Source of the DNA: Xestospongia muta
Taxonomy: Eukaryota; Porifera; Demospongiae; Haplosclerida; Petrosiidae
Direction: 5' to 3'
Assembly: GCA_963693285.1 (NCBI GenBank)
Contig: OY848917.1
Coordinates: forward strand, 34,235,245 to 34,299,244
Length of the DNA: 64,000 nt
The stretch's first letter is position 1, and each line of letters opens with the position of its first letter. Both the position numbers and the translations under genes were made by a program. The notes under the pieces were generated by a model, which saw only the letters and a program-made list of their open reading frames with translations, had not been told where the DNA came from and did not search any database. Positions 48,001 to 61,810 of this stretch are shown here, piece by piece.

Positions 48001-49370
48001 AAGCAACAACTTATTGAGAGCTCTTTATCAAGATTGAACATGCAATGAAAAAAGGCTCTAACTAGAATACATTGACTTTGAACAATTACACTTTTCAAGG
48101 TGTTGATGATGACCCAAGATGTATTCTGAATTTAAATAAGAGTGTTTTTCACTTTTGCACAAAATCTGGTACAGTCTTACTCCTGTAGGTGTCAAGACAG
48201 TTTAGGGTTCTTGTTCAATTTAGAAGCAGCAGATAGTAACACTTAATGTCATTAATGCAATTGGAGACATGATTCCACCTATGCACACTTTTCCAGGTGA
48301 GATATTGGTATATTTTTCATTATGAGGATTATTTAATGATGAATACTTAAGATGTTCATCAAATGGTTGGATTAACACTCAACTATTCTTTGGGTGGTTA
48401 AAACCTTATAGCAAACACATTGGGAGAAAGAGACCAGTATGTTTGCTGCTCAATAGCCACTCAAATCATATTGATCTGGAAATCTCTAATTCTGCAAGCA
48501 AAAGGGAATTACTTTTTATTGTCTATAACTCCATTCATCACATATCTCTTAGCCTTTTGACGTAAGCTTTTATGACCTTTAAAAGCTAATTGTGGAAGAT
48601 TTCTAGATGCATACAGAATGGCTAACATATATAGGAAAGCCTGTTTCAAAGGGGTTTCTGAAAAGCCTGGATTGACAACGTTAAAGTATGAACCATAGTT
48701 AATGCTTTTACCAGATGCAACCAAAGCTTTTGAAGAAAAACAGCCACTTCAAAGATCTACTCAGACCATTCTACTTTTCATTTCTTTAACTGGAACACAA
48801 CAGTCAACTTAAATTTCCAAGTCTATACCTTTCCCTTTTCATATATACAAGAAGATAAGAATATATCTAAGTTCCTTAAGTCAACAGACAAGGGTATCTT
48901 CAAAATACCACAAAATAACAATCACTTGGATTGTAAAACCAAACCCTTATATTTATTAAAGATATTGAATAAATGTGTGACTTTACATCATTGATTTGAT
49001 CCATCAACATACAATGTCAATAACATGTGTTTAATATGTTATAGTTGTATATAGTAGGTATGTAGTAAACAGATAATGGTTACATTTTGTATACAAACAT
49101 GACACTGACCTTGTCTGGAACATTCACTTTCACACCAGCATCTAGAAGGACTTGAACAACCTTTTCATCACTTTTATAACATGATATATGGAGAACAATT
49201 TCGCCAATCTACATAAACAAAAAATATATATATGATAATGAAACATATAGCATATGCACATGAACACTTACTTCGTTAACAAGATCTAGATTGGCTCCTT
49301 TCTGTGTTAAAAACAAAACCACATCTTTGTGTCCATTCTCTGCTGCTAACATGACTGCAGTTGATCCATC
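42045..49370 (-). CDS. ankyrin repeat - ROCO GTPase - Death domain protein (5' end not seen)
   Basis: Exons: 49370-49272, 49208-49110, 46570-46469, 46099-46007 and 45348-45250, each 93-102 bp and encoding about one ankyrin repeat (for example DGSTAVMLAAENGHKDVV, YGRTALHAAYW, DGETALYIASKEGDNQCV). A 690-codon exon, 44749-42680, holds another ankyrin repeat (FGHTPLHAACKG), a Roc domain (P-loop GNTGAGKSSL, switch YDLAGHKEYY, G4-like VIGSRLDEM) and a COR-like region. Then 42558-42492, and 42334-42045 with a Death domain (KWRQIGEGLGISYGTIQSI, LQTWIDTEDRSNVTW), stop TAA. All eight junctions are in phase with GT-AG. The order ANK-Roc-COR-Death is that of DAPK1 without its kinase, which could lie upstream. 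The Death domain implies signalling in apoptosis or immunity through homotypic binding. No initiator Met is found before 49370, where the next intron runs towards the satellite. Confidence 0.88.
46571..49109. other. 2.5-kb intron of the ankyrin-ROCO-Death gene
   Basis: Much longer than the gene's other introns because it contains a pogo-type relic (47660-48790). The remainder (46571-47659) shows nothing recognisable. Confidence 0.7.
47660..48790 (+). pseudogene. pogo/Tigger-type DDE transposase relic, antisense in an intron
   Basis: Blocks on the plus strand, in order: VQFGRRQGSQPVLTHAEEQ (CENP-B-type helix-turn-helix tail), IGYGQKRQHVKL, RKDWWYAF, DDPRCILNLNKSVFHF (equivalent to the NxDETGF block, with the acidic residue lost), INAIGDMIPPMHTFPGE, SNGWINTQLFFGWLKPYSKH, RPVCLLLNSHSNHIDLE (normally LLLDGHxSH, with Asp replaced by Asn) and a tail near 48600. 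Frames shift several times and catalytic Asp positions are substituted. It is an old insertion, opposite in direction to the host gene. Confidence 0.8.
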
Positions 49371-49719
49371 CTAAATATATTATTACTTTTTACATTAGCA
49401 TGAATCATAACATCAGTACATTACATAACAACACTTGGATGTATCAGTACACTAGTAACATTACAAACTTAGACAAAAGTATATATAGTCAAACAATATA
49501 CAAGTTAAATTATTCTCAATAATTGGACATTATAAACACAAATATGAAATTTCACACTACTATTTTCATTATAATAAAAACGTTTATTTTTCAGTGGCTT
49601 AGAGGAAGAGCTAGCATTCCTTATAAAATAATTCACACCTTTTCTGAAAAGGTAACTAACAAACACATTTTTTATTTATTTTTCTGATAAAGCAAATTCA
49701 GCAAATAGCTTCTTTATTA
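49371..49719. other. intron segment between the first visible ankyrin exon and the satellite
   Basis: No exon recognised. The satellite begins at about 49720, within 350 bp of the ankyrin exon at 49272-49370. Confidence 0.5.
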
Positions 49720-51002
49720 TAAAGACACATTCAGATGACAAGTAATAACAGCAACATAAATGTGGAAACAAAAACCAATACTCTAAACAAAATCACAACA
49801 AAATATTCAATATGCTCAGAATTCATACTAGCCTATAGCTATGAAATGCTTAAAATATACCTAAATAATAAACCTGCCAAGAAGATACAACCATCAATGT
49901 CATATTATAAACAGCTAAGGTTAACAAGATTCATTGCTCATATACAAATCAGCTGTTACAGAATGCATTTTAATGTCATTTGTCGATCTCATAAGCACCA
50001 AATAAAAAATAGTCATTTAAACTGAAAAAGCAGATACTCATAGTTACCATACAATCCAAAACAATTATAATACAGCCTCCTAAGCTTCTCATGCAAGGCA
50101 TTAAAAACAATTAACGTCAATAAAAACAATAGGGTAAATACAATAACAACATCCTATTCAAAACACTTAGAATTCATACTGTACTCTATCACACTTACCA
50201 ACTATTATATTTTTAACAACACATTCAGATGACAGGTAATCACACCAACATAAATGGAAAAACAAAACAATAGAGTAAACAAAATCACAATAATACATTC
50301 AATATACTTAGAATTCATACTACATTATTTCAAAATTACATCCTATTATATTGTAAAGGGCAGATTCAGACGACAAGTAATAACACCAACATAAAAGTGG
50401 AAACAAAAACCAATACTCTAAACAAAATCACAACAACACATTCAATATGCTCAGAATTCATACTAGGCTATAGCTATAAAATGCTTAAAATATACCTAAA
50501 TAATAAACCTGGCAAGAAGATTCAACCATCAATGTCATATTACAAACAGCTAAAATTAACTAGATTCATTGCTCATATACGAATCAGCTGTTACAGAATG
50601 CACTTTAATGACATTTGTTGATCTGATAAGCAGCAAATACAAAATAGTCATTAGAACTGCAAAAGCAGATACACATAGTTACCATACAATCCAAAACAAT
50701 TATAGTACAGCCTTCAAAGCTTCTTATGCAAGGCATTAAAAACAATTAACGTCAATAAAAACAATAGGGTAAATACAATAACAACATCCTATTCAAAACA
50801 CTTAGAATTCATACTATACTATATCACACTTACCGGCTATTATATTTTAAACAACACATTCAGATGACAAGTAATCACACCAACATAAATAGAGAAAAAA
50901 CAATAGAGTAAACAAAATCACAATAATACATTCAATATACTTAGAATTCATACTACATTATATCAAAATTACATCCTATTATATTGTAAAGGACACATTC
51001 AG

Positions 51003-52920
51003 ATGACAAGTAATAACACCAACATAAATGTGGAAACAAAAACCAATACTCTAAACAAAATCACAACAAAATATTCAATATGCTCAGAATTCATACTAGC
51101 CTATAGCTATGAAATGCTTAAAATATACCTAAATAATAAACCTGGCAAGAAGATTCAACCATCAATGTCATATTACAAACAGCTAAAATTAACTAGATTC
51201 ATTGCTCATATACGAATCAGCTGTTACAGAATGCACTTTAATGACATTAGTTGATCTGATAAGCAGCAAATACAAAATAGTCATTAGAACTGCAAAAGCA
51301 AATACACATAGTTACCATACAATCCAAAACAATTATAGTACAGCCTTCAAAGCTTCTTATGCAAGGCATTAAAAACAATTAACGTCAATAAAAACAATAG
51401 GGTAAATACAATAACAACATCCTATTCAAAACACTTAGAATTCATACTATACTATATCACACTTACCGGCTATTATATTTTAAACAACACATTCACATGA
51501 CAAGTAATCACACCAACATAAATGGAGAAAAAACAATAGAGTAAACAAAATCACAATAATACATTCAATATACTTAGAATTCATACTACATTATATAAAA
51601 ATTACATCCTATTATATTGTAAAGGGACATATTCAGAAGACAAGTAAAAACGGCAACATAAATGTGAAAACAAAAACCAATACTCTAAACAAAATCACAA
51701 CAAAACATTCAATATGCTCAGAATTCATACTAGGCTATAGCTATAAAATGTTTTAAATATACCTAAAAAATAAACCTGCTAAGAAGATTCAAGTATTATC
51801 AGTCACACACAATGTTGTATTATAAACAACTAGGGATAACAAGATTCATTGCTGATATACGAATCAGCTGCTATAAAATGCACTTTAATGTCATTACTTG
51901 ATCTCATAAGCACCAAATACAATATAATCAATAAATTTGCTAAAGCAGATATACATACTTATCATACAATCCAAAACTATTATAGTACAGCCTCCAAAAA
52001 TTCTCATTCAAGGAATTAAAAACAATTAACGTCAATAAAAACAATAGGGTAAATACAATAACAACATCCTATTCAAAACACTTAGAATTCATACTATACT
52101 ATATCACACTTACCGACTATTATATTTTAAACAACACATTCAGATGACAAGTAAATCACACCAACATAAATGGAAAAACAAAACAGTAAAGTAAACAAAA
52201 TAACAACAACACATTCAATATACTTGGAATTCATACTACATTATATCAAAATTACATCCTATATATTGTAAAGGATACATTCAGATGACAAGTAATAACA
52301 GTAACATAAATGTGGAAACAAAAACCAATACTTTAAACAAAATCACAACAAAATATTCAATACGGTCAGAATTCATACTAGGCTATAGCTATGAAATGCT
52401 TAAAATATACCTAAATAATAAACCTGCCAAGAAGATACAACCATCAATGTCATATTATAAACAGCTAAGACTAAACAAGATTCATTGCTGATATACAAAT
52501 CAGGTGTTACAGAATGCACTTTAATGTCATTTGTTGATCTCATAAGAACCAAATAAAAAATAGTCATTTAAACTGAAAAAGCAGATACTCATAGTTACCA
52601 TACAATCCAAAACAATTATAATACAGCCTCCTAAGCTTCTCATGCAAGGCATTAAAAACAATTAACATCAATAAAAACAATAGAGTGAATACAATAACAA
52701 CATCCTATTCAAAACACTTAGAATTCATACTGTACTATATCACACTTACCGACTATTATATTTTAAACAACACATTCAGATGACAAGTAAATCACACCAA
52801 CATAAATGGAAAAACAAAACAATAAAGTAAACAAAATCACAATAATACATTCAATATACTTAGAATTCATACTACATTATATCAAAATTACATCCTATAT
52901 ATTGTAAAGGATACATTCAG
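51003..52920. repeat. satellite block (three monomers) duplicated at 59892-61810
   Basis: Contains a distinctive divergent monomer at 51637 (AAGTAAAAACGGCAAC; AAGTATTATCAGTCACACAC insertion) flanked by the same neighbours as the block starting at 59892. The offset is 8889 bp. Confidence 0.85.
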
Positions 52921-55462
52921 ATGACAAGTAATAACACCAACATAAATGTGGAAACAAAAACCAATACTCTAAACAAAATCACAACAAAATATTCAATATG
53001 CTCAGAATTCATACTAGCCTATAGCTATGAAATGCTTAAAATATACCTAAATAATAAACCTGGCAAGAAGATTCAACCATCAATGTCATATTACAAACAG
53101 CTAAAATTAACTAGATTCATTGCTCATATACGAATCAGCTGTTACAGAATGCACTTTAATGACATTTGTTGATCTGATAAGCAGCAAATACAAAATAGTC
53201 ATTAGAACTGCAAAAGCAGATACACATAGTTACCATACAATCCAAAACAATTATAGTACAGCCTTCAAAACTTCTTATGCAAGGCATTAAAAACAATTAA
53301 CGTCAATAAAAACAATAGGGTAAATACAATAACAACATCCTATTCAAAACACTTAGAATTCATACTATACTATATCACACTTACCGACTATTATATTTTA
53401 AACAACACATTCAGATGACAAGTAAATCACACCAACATAAATGGAAAAACAAAACAGTAAAGTAAACAAAATAACAACAACACATTCAATATACTTGGAA
53501 TTCATACTACATTATATCAAAATTACATCCTATATATTGTAAAGGATACATTCAGATGACAAGTAATAACAGTAACATAAATGTGGAAACAAAAACCAAT
53601 ACTCTAAACAAAATCACAACAAAATATTCAATACGGTCAGAATTCATACTAGGCTATAGCTATGAAATGCTTAAAATATACCTAAATAATAAACCTGCCA
53701 AGAAGATACAACCATCAATGTCATATTATAAACAGCTAAGACTAAACAAGATTCATTGCTGATATACAAATCAGGTGTTACAGAATGCACTTTAATGTCA
53801 TTTGTTGATCTCATAAGAACCAAATAAAAAATAGTCATTTAAACTGAAAAAGCAGATACTCATAGTTACCATACAATCCAAAACAATTATAATACAGCCT
53901 CCTAAGCTTCTCATGCAAGGCATTAAAAACAATTAACATCAATAAAAACAATAGAGTGAATACAATAACAACATCCTATTCAAAACACTTAGAATTCATA
54001 CTGTACTATATCACACTTACCGACTATTATATTTTAAACAACACATTCAGATGACAAGTAAATCACACCAACATAAATGGAAAAACAAAACAATAAAGTA
54101 AACAAAATCACAATAATACATCCAATATACTTAGAATTCATACTACATTATATCAAAATTACATCCTATATATTGTAAAGGATACATTCAGATGACAAGT
54201 AATAACACCAACATAAATGTGGAAACAAAAACCAATACTCTAAACAAAATCACAACAAAATATTCAATATGCTCAGAATTCATACTAGCCTATAGCTATG
54301 AAATGCTTAAAATATACCTAAATAATAAACCTGGCAAGAAGATTCAACCATCAATGTCATATTACAAACAGCTAAAATTAACTAGATTCATTGCTCATAT
54401 ACGAATCAGCTGTTACAGAATGCACTTTAATGACATTTGTTGATCTGATAAGCAGCAAATACAAAATAGTCATTAGAACTGCAAAAGCAGATACACATAG
54501 TTACCATACAATCCAAAACAATTATAGTACAGCTTTCAAAACTTCTTATGCAAGGCATTAAAAACAATTAACGTCAATAAAAACAATAGGGTAAATACAA
54601 TAACAACATCCTATTCAAAACACTTAGAATTCATACTATACTATATCACACTTACCGACTATTATATTTTAAACAACACATTCAGATGACAAGTAAATCA
54701 CACCAACATAAATGGAAAAACAAAACAGTAAAGTAAACAAAATAACAACAACACATTCAATATACTTGGAATTCATACTACATTATATCAAAATTACATC
54801 CTATATATTGTAAAGGATACATTCAGATGACAAGTAATAACAGTAACATAAATGTGGAAACAAAAACCAATACTCTAAACAAAATCACAACAAAATATTC
54901 AATACGGTCAGAATTCATACTAGGTTATAGCTATGAAATGCTTAAAATATACCTAAATAATAAACCTGCCAAGAAGATACAACCATCAATGTCATATTAT
55001 AAACAGCTAAGACTAAACAAGATTCATTGCTGATATACAAATCAGGTGTTACAGAATGCACTTTAATGTCATTTGTTGATCTCATAAGAACCAAATAAAA
55101 AATAGTCATTTAAACTGAAAAAGCAGATACTCATAGTTACCATACAATCCAAAACAATTATAATACAGCCTCCTAAGCTTCTCATGCAAGGCATTAAAAA
55201 CAATTAACATCAATAAAAACAATAGAGTGAATACAATAACAACATCCTATTCAAAACACTTAGAATTCATACTGTACTATATCACACTTACCGACTATTA
55301 TATTTTAAACAACACATTCAGATGACAAGTAAATCACACCAACATAAATGGAAAAACAAAACAATAAAGTAAACAAAATCACAATAATACATTCAATATA
55401 CTTAGAATTCATACTACATTATATCAAAATTACATCCTATATATTGTAAAGGATACATTCAG
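52285..55462. repeat. higher-order dimer repeat, about 1271 bp
   Basis: Two alternating monomer types. One has ATACGGTCAGAATTC and a shortened frame, the other ATATGCTCAGAATTC. The unit repeats at 52285, 53556 and 54827 with 1271-bp spacing, the signature of dimeric higher-order amplification. Confidence 0.85.
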
Positions 55463-58400
55463 ATGACAAGTAATAACAGTAACATAAATGTGGAAACAAA
55501 AACCAATACTCTAAACAAAATCACAACAAAATATTTAATATGCTCAGAATTCATACTAGCCTATAGCTATGAAATGCTTAAAATATACCTAAATAATAAA
55601 CCTGGCAAGAAGATTCAACCATCAATGTCATATTACAAACAGCTAAAATTAACTAGATTCATTGCTCATATACGAATCAGCTGTTACAGAATGCACTTTA
55701 ATGACATTTGTTGATCTGATAAGCAGCAAATACAAAATAGTCATTAGAACTGCAAAAGCAGATACACATAGTTACCATACAATCCAAAACAATTATAGTA
55801 CAGCCTTCAAAGCTTCTTATGCAAGGCATTAAAAACAATTAACGTCAATAAAAACAATAGGGTAAATACAATAACAACATCCTATTCAAAACACTTAGAA
55901 TTCATACTATACTATATCACACTTACCCACTATTATATTTTAAACAACACATTCAGATGACAAGTAATCACACCAACATAAATAGAGAAAAAACAATAGA
56001 GTAAACAAAATCACAATAATACATTCAATATACTTAGAATTCATACTACATTATATCAAAATTACATCCTATTATATTGTAAAGGACACATTCAGATGAC
56101 AAGTAATAACACCAACATAAATGTGGAAACAAAAACCAATACTCTAAACAAAATCACAACAAAATATTCAATATGCTCAGAATTCATACTAGCCTATAGC
56201 TATGAAATGCTTAAAATATACCTAAATAATACACCTGGCAAGAAGATTCAACCATCAATGTCATATTACAAACAGCTAAAATTAACTAGATTCATTGCTC
56301 ATATACGAATCAGCTGTTACAGAATGCACTTTAATGACATTTGTTGATCTGATAAGCAGCAAATACAAAATAGTCATTAGAACTGCAAAAGCAGATACAC
56401 ATAGTTACCATACAATCCAAAACAATTATAGTACAGCCTTCAAAACTTCTTATGCAAGGCATTAAAAACAATTAACGTCAATAAAAACAATAGGGTAAAT
56501 ACAATAACAACATCCTATTCAAAACACTTAGAATTCATAATATACTATATCACACTTACCAGCTATTATATTTTAAACAACACATTCAGATGACAAGTAA
56601 TCACACCAACATAAATAGAGAAAAAACAATAGAGTAAACAAAATCACAATAATACATTCAATATACTTAGAATTCATACTACATTATATCAAAATTACAT
56701 CCTATTATATTGTAAAGGACACATTCAGATGACAAGTAATAACACCAACATAAATGTGGAAACAAAAACCAATACTCTAAACAAAATCACAACAAAATAT
56801 TCAATATGCTCAGAATTCATACTAGCCTATAGCTATGAAATGCTTAAAATATACCTAAATAATACACCTGGCAAGAAGATTCAACCATCAATGTCATATT
56901 ACAAACAGCTAAAATTAACTAGATTCATTGCTCATATACGAATCAGCTGTTACAGAATGCACTTTAATGACATTTGTTGATCTGATAAGCAGCAAATACA
57001 AAATAGTCATTAGAACTGCAAAAGCAGATACACATAGTTACCATACAATCCAAAACAATTATAGTACAGCCTTCAAAGCTTCTTATGCAAGGCATTAAAA
57101 ACAATTAACGTCAATAAAAACAATAGGGTAAATACAATAACAACATCCTATTCAAAACACTTAGAATTCATACTATACTATATCACACTTACCCACTATT
57201 ATATTTTAAACAACACATTCAGATGACAAGTAATCACACCAACATAAATAGAGAAAAAACAATAGAGTAAACAAAATCACAATAATACATTCAATATACT
57301 TAGAATTCATACTACATTATATCAAAATTACATCCTATTATATTGTAAAGGACACATTCAGATGACAAGTAATAACACCAACATAAATGTGGAAACAAAA
57401 ACCAATACTCTAAACAAAATCACAACAAAATATTCAATATGCTCAGAATTCATACTAGCCTATAGCTATGAAATGCTTAAAATATACCTAAATAATACAC
57501 CTGGCAAGAAGATTCAACCATCAATGTCATATTACAAACAGCTAAAATTAACTAGATTCATTGCTCATATACGAATCAGCTGTTACAGAATGCACTTTAA
57601 TGACATTTGTTGATCTGATAAGCAGCAAATACAAAATAGTCATTAGAACTGCAAAAGCAGATACACATAGTTACCATACAATCCAAAACAATTATAGTAC
57701 AGCCTTCAAAACTTCTTATGCAAGGCATTAAAAACAATTAACGTCAATAAAAACAATAGGGTAAATACAATAACAACATCCTATTCAAAACACTTAGAAT
57801 TCATAATATACTATATCACACTTACCAGCTATTATATTTTAAACAACACATTCAGATGACAAGTAATCACACCAACATAAATGGAGAAAAAACAATAGAG
57901 TAAACAAAATCACAATAATACATTCAATATACTTAGAATTCATACTACATTATATCAAAATTACATCCTATATATTGTAAAGGATACATTCAGATGACAA
58001 GTAATAACAGTAACATAAATGTGGAAACAAAAACCAATACTCTAAACAAAATCACAACAAAATATTCAATATGCTCAGAATTCATACTAGCCTATAGCTA
58101 TGAAATGCTTAAAATATACCTAAATAATAAACCTGGCAAGAAGATTCAACCATCAATGTCATATTACAAACAGCTAAAATTAACTAGATTCATTGCTCAT
58201 ATACGAATCAGCTGTTACAGAATGCACTTTAATGACATTTGTTGATCTGATAAGCAGCAAATACAAAATAGTCATTAGAACTGCAAAAGCAGATACACAT
58301 AGTTACCATACAATCCAAAACAATTATAGTACAGCCTTCAAAGCTTCTTATGCAAGGCATTAAAAACAATTAACGTCAATAAAAACAATAGGGTAAATAC

Positions 58401-59891
58401 AATAACAACATCCTATTCAAAACACTTAGAATTCATACTATACTATATCACACTTACCCACTATTATATTTTAAACAACACATTCAGATGACAAGTAATC
58501 ACACCAACATAAATAGAGAAAAAACAATAGAGTAAACAAAATCACAATAATACATTCAATATACTTAGAATTCATACTACATTATATCAAAATTACATCC
58601 TATTATATTGTAAAGGACACATTCAGATGACAAGTAATAACACCAACATAAATGTGGAAACAAAAACCAATACTCTAAACAAAATCACAACAAAATATTC
58701 AATATGCTCAGAATTCATACTAGCCTATAGCTATGAAATGCTTAAAATATACCTAAATAATAAACCTGGCAAGAAGATTCAACCATCAATGTCATATTAC
58801 AAACAGCTAAAATTAACTAGATTCATTGCTCATATACGAATCAGCTGTTACAGAATGCACTTTAATGACATTTGTTGATCTGATAAGCAGCAAATACAAA
58901 ATAGTCATTAGAACTGCAAAAGCAGATACACATAGTTACCATACAATCCAAAACAATTATAGTACAGCCTTCAAAACTTCTTATGCAAGGCATTAAAAAC
59001 AATTAACGTCAATAAAAACAATAGGGTAAATACAATAACAACATCCTATTCAAAACACTTAGAATTCATAATATACTATATCACACTTACCAGCTATTAT
59101 ATTTTAAACAACACATTCAGATGACAAGTAATCACACCAACATAAATGGAGAAAAAACAATAGAGTAAACAAAATCACAATAATACATTCAATATACTTA
59201 GAATTCATACTACATTATATCAAAATTACATCCTATATATTGTAAAGGATACATTCAGATGACAAGTAATAACAGTAACATAAATGTGGAAACAAAAACC
59301 AATACTCTAAACAAAATCACAACAAAATATTCAATATGCTCAGAATTCATACTAGCCTATAGCTATGAAATGCTTAAAATATACCTAAATAATAAACCTG
59401 GCAAGAAGATTCAACCATCAATGTCATATTACAAACAGCTAAAATTAACTAGATTCATTGCTCATATACGAATCAGCTGTTACAGAATGCACTTTAATGA
59501 CATTTGTTGATCTGATAAGCAGCAAATACAAAATAGTCATTAGAACTGCAAAAGCAGATACACATAGTTACCATACAATCCAAAACAATTATAGTACAGC
59601 CTTCAAAGCTTCTTATGCAAGGCATTAAAAACAATTAACGTCAATAAAAACAATAGGGTAAATACAATAACAACATCCTATTCAAAACACTTAGAATTCA
59701 TACTATACTATATCACACTTACCCGCTATTATATTTTAAACAACACATTCAGATGACAAGTAATCACACCAACATAAATAGAGAAAAAACAATAGAGTAA
59801 ACAAAATCACAATAATACATTCAATATACTTAGAATTCATACTACATTATATCAAAATTACATCCTATTATATTGTAAAGGACACATTCAG

Positions 59892-61810
59892 ATGACAAGT
59901 AATAACACCAACATAAATGTGGAAACAAAAACCAATACTCTAAACAAAATCACAACAAAATATTCAATATGCTCAGAATTCATACTAGCCTATAGCTATG
60001 AAATGCTTAAAATATACCTAAATAATAAACCTGGCAAGAAGATTCAACCATCAATGTCATATTACAAACAGCTAAAATTAACTAGATTCATTGCTCATAT
60101 ACGAATCAGCTGTTACAGAATGCACTTTAATGACATTAGTTGATCTGATAAGCAGCAAATACAAAATAGTCATTAGAACTGCAAAAGCAGATACACATAG
60201 TTACCATACAATCCAAAACAATTATAGTACAGCCTTCAAAGCTTCTTATGCAAGGCATTAAAAACAATTAACGTCAATAAAAACAATAGGGTAAATACAA
60301 TAACAACATCCTATTCAAAACACTTAGAATTCATACTATACTATATCACACTTACCGGCTATTATATTTTAAACAACACATTCACATGACAAGTAATCAC
60401 ACCAACATAAATGGAGAAAAAACAATAGAGTAAACAAAATCACAATAATACATTCAATATACTTAGAATTCATACTACATTATATAAAAATTACATCCTA
60501 TTATATTGTAAAGGGACATATTCAGAAGACAAGTAAAAACGGCAACATAAATGTGGAAACAAAAACCAATACTCTAAACAAAATCACAACAAAACATTCA
60601 ATATGCTCAGAATTCATACTAGGCTATAGCTATAAAATGTTTTAAATATACCTAAAAAATAAACCTGCTAAGAAGATTCAAGTATTATCAGTCACACACA
60701 ATGTTGTATTATAAACAACTAGGGATAACAAGATTCATTGCTGATATACGAATCAGCTGCTATAAAATGCACTTTAATGTCATTACTTGATCTCATAAGC
60801 ACCAAATACAATATAATCAATAAATTTGCTAAAGCAGATATACATACTTATCATACAATCCAAAACTATTATAGTACAGCCTCCAAAAATTCTCATTCAA
60901 GGAATTAAAAACAATTAACGTCAATAAAAACAATAGGGTAAATACAATAACAACATCCTATTCAAAACACTTAGAATTCATACTATACTATATCACACTT
61001 ACCCGCTATTATATTTTAAACAACACATTCAGATGACAAGTAAATCACACCAACATAAATGGAAAAACAAAACAGTAAAGTAAACAAAATAACAACAACA
61101 CATTCAATATACTTGGAATTCATACTACATTATATCAAAATTACATCCTATATATTGTAAAGGATACATTCAGATGACAAGTAATAACAGTAACATAAAT
61201 GTGGAAACAAAAACCAATACTCTAAACAAAATCACAACAAAATATTCAATACGGTCAGAATTCATACTAGGCTATAGCTATGAAATGCTTAAAATATACC
61301 TAAATAATAAACCTGCCAAGAAGATACAACCATCAATGTCATATTATAAACAGCTAAGACTAAACAAGATTCATTGCTGATATACAAATCAGGTGTTACA
61401 GAATGCACTTTAATGTCATTTGTTGATCTCATAAGAACCAAATAAAAAATAGTCATTTAAACTGAAAAAGCAGATACTCATAGTTACCATACAATCCAAA
61501 ACAATTATAATACAGCCTCCTAAGCTTCTCATGCAAGGCATTAAAAACAATTAACATCAATAAAAACAATAGAGTGAATACAATAACAACATCCTATTCA
61601 AAACACTTAGAATTCATACTGTACTATATCACACTTACCGACTATTATATTTTAAACAACACATTCAGATGACAAGTAAATCACACCAACATAAATGGAA
61701 AAACAAAAAAATAGAGTAAACAAAATCACAATAATACATTCAATAAACTTAGAATTCATACTACATTATTTCAAAATTACATCCTATTATATTGTAAAAG
61801 ACACATTCAG
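59892..61810. repeat. satellite block matching 51003-52920
   Basis: Same order of a normal monomer, the divergent monomer (60526) and the ATACGG-type monomer (61174) as in the block 8889 bp to the left, including the shared CACATGACAAGTAATC variant. Confidence 0.85.
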
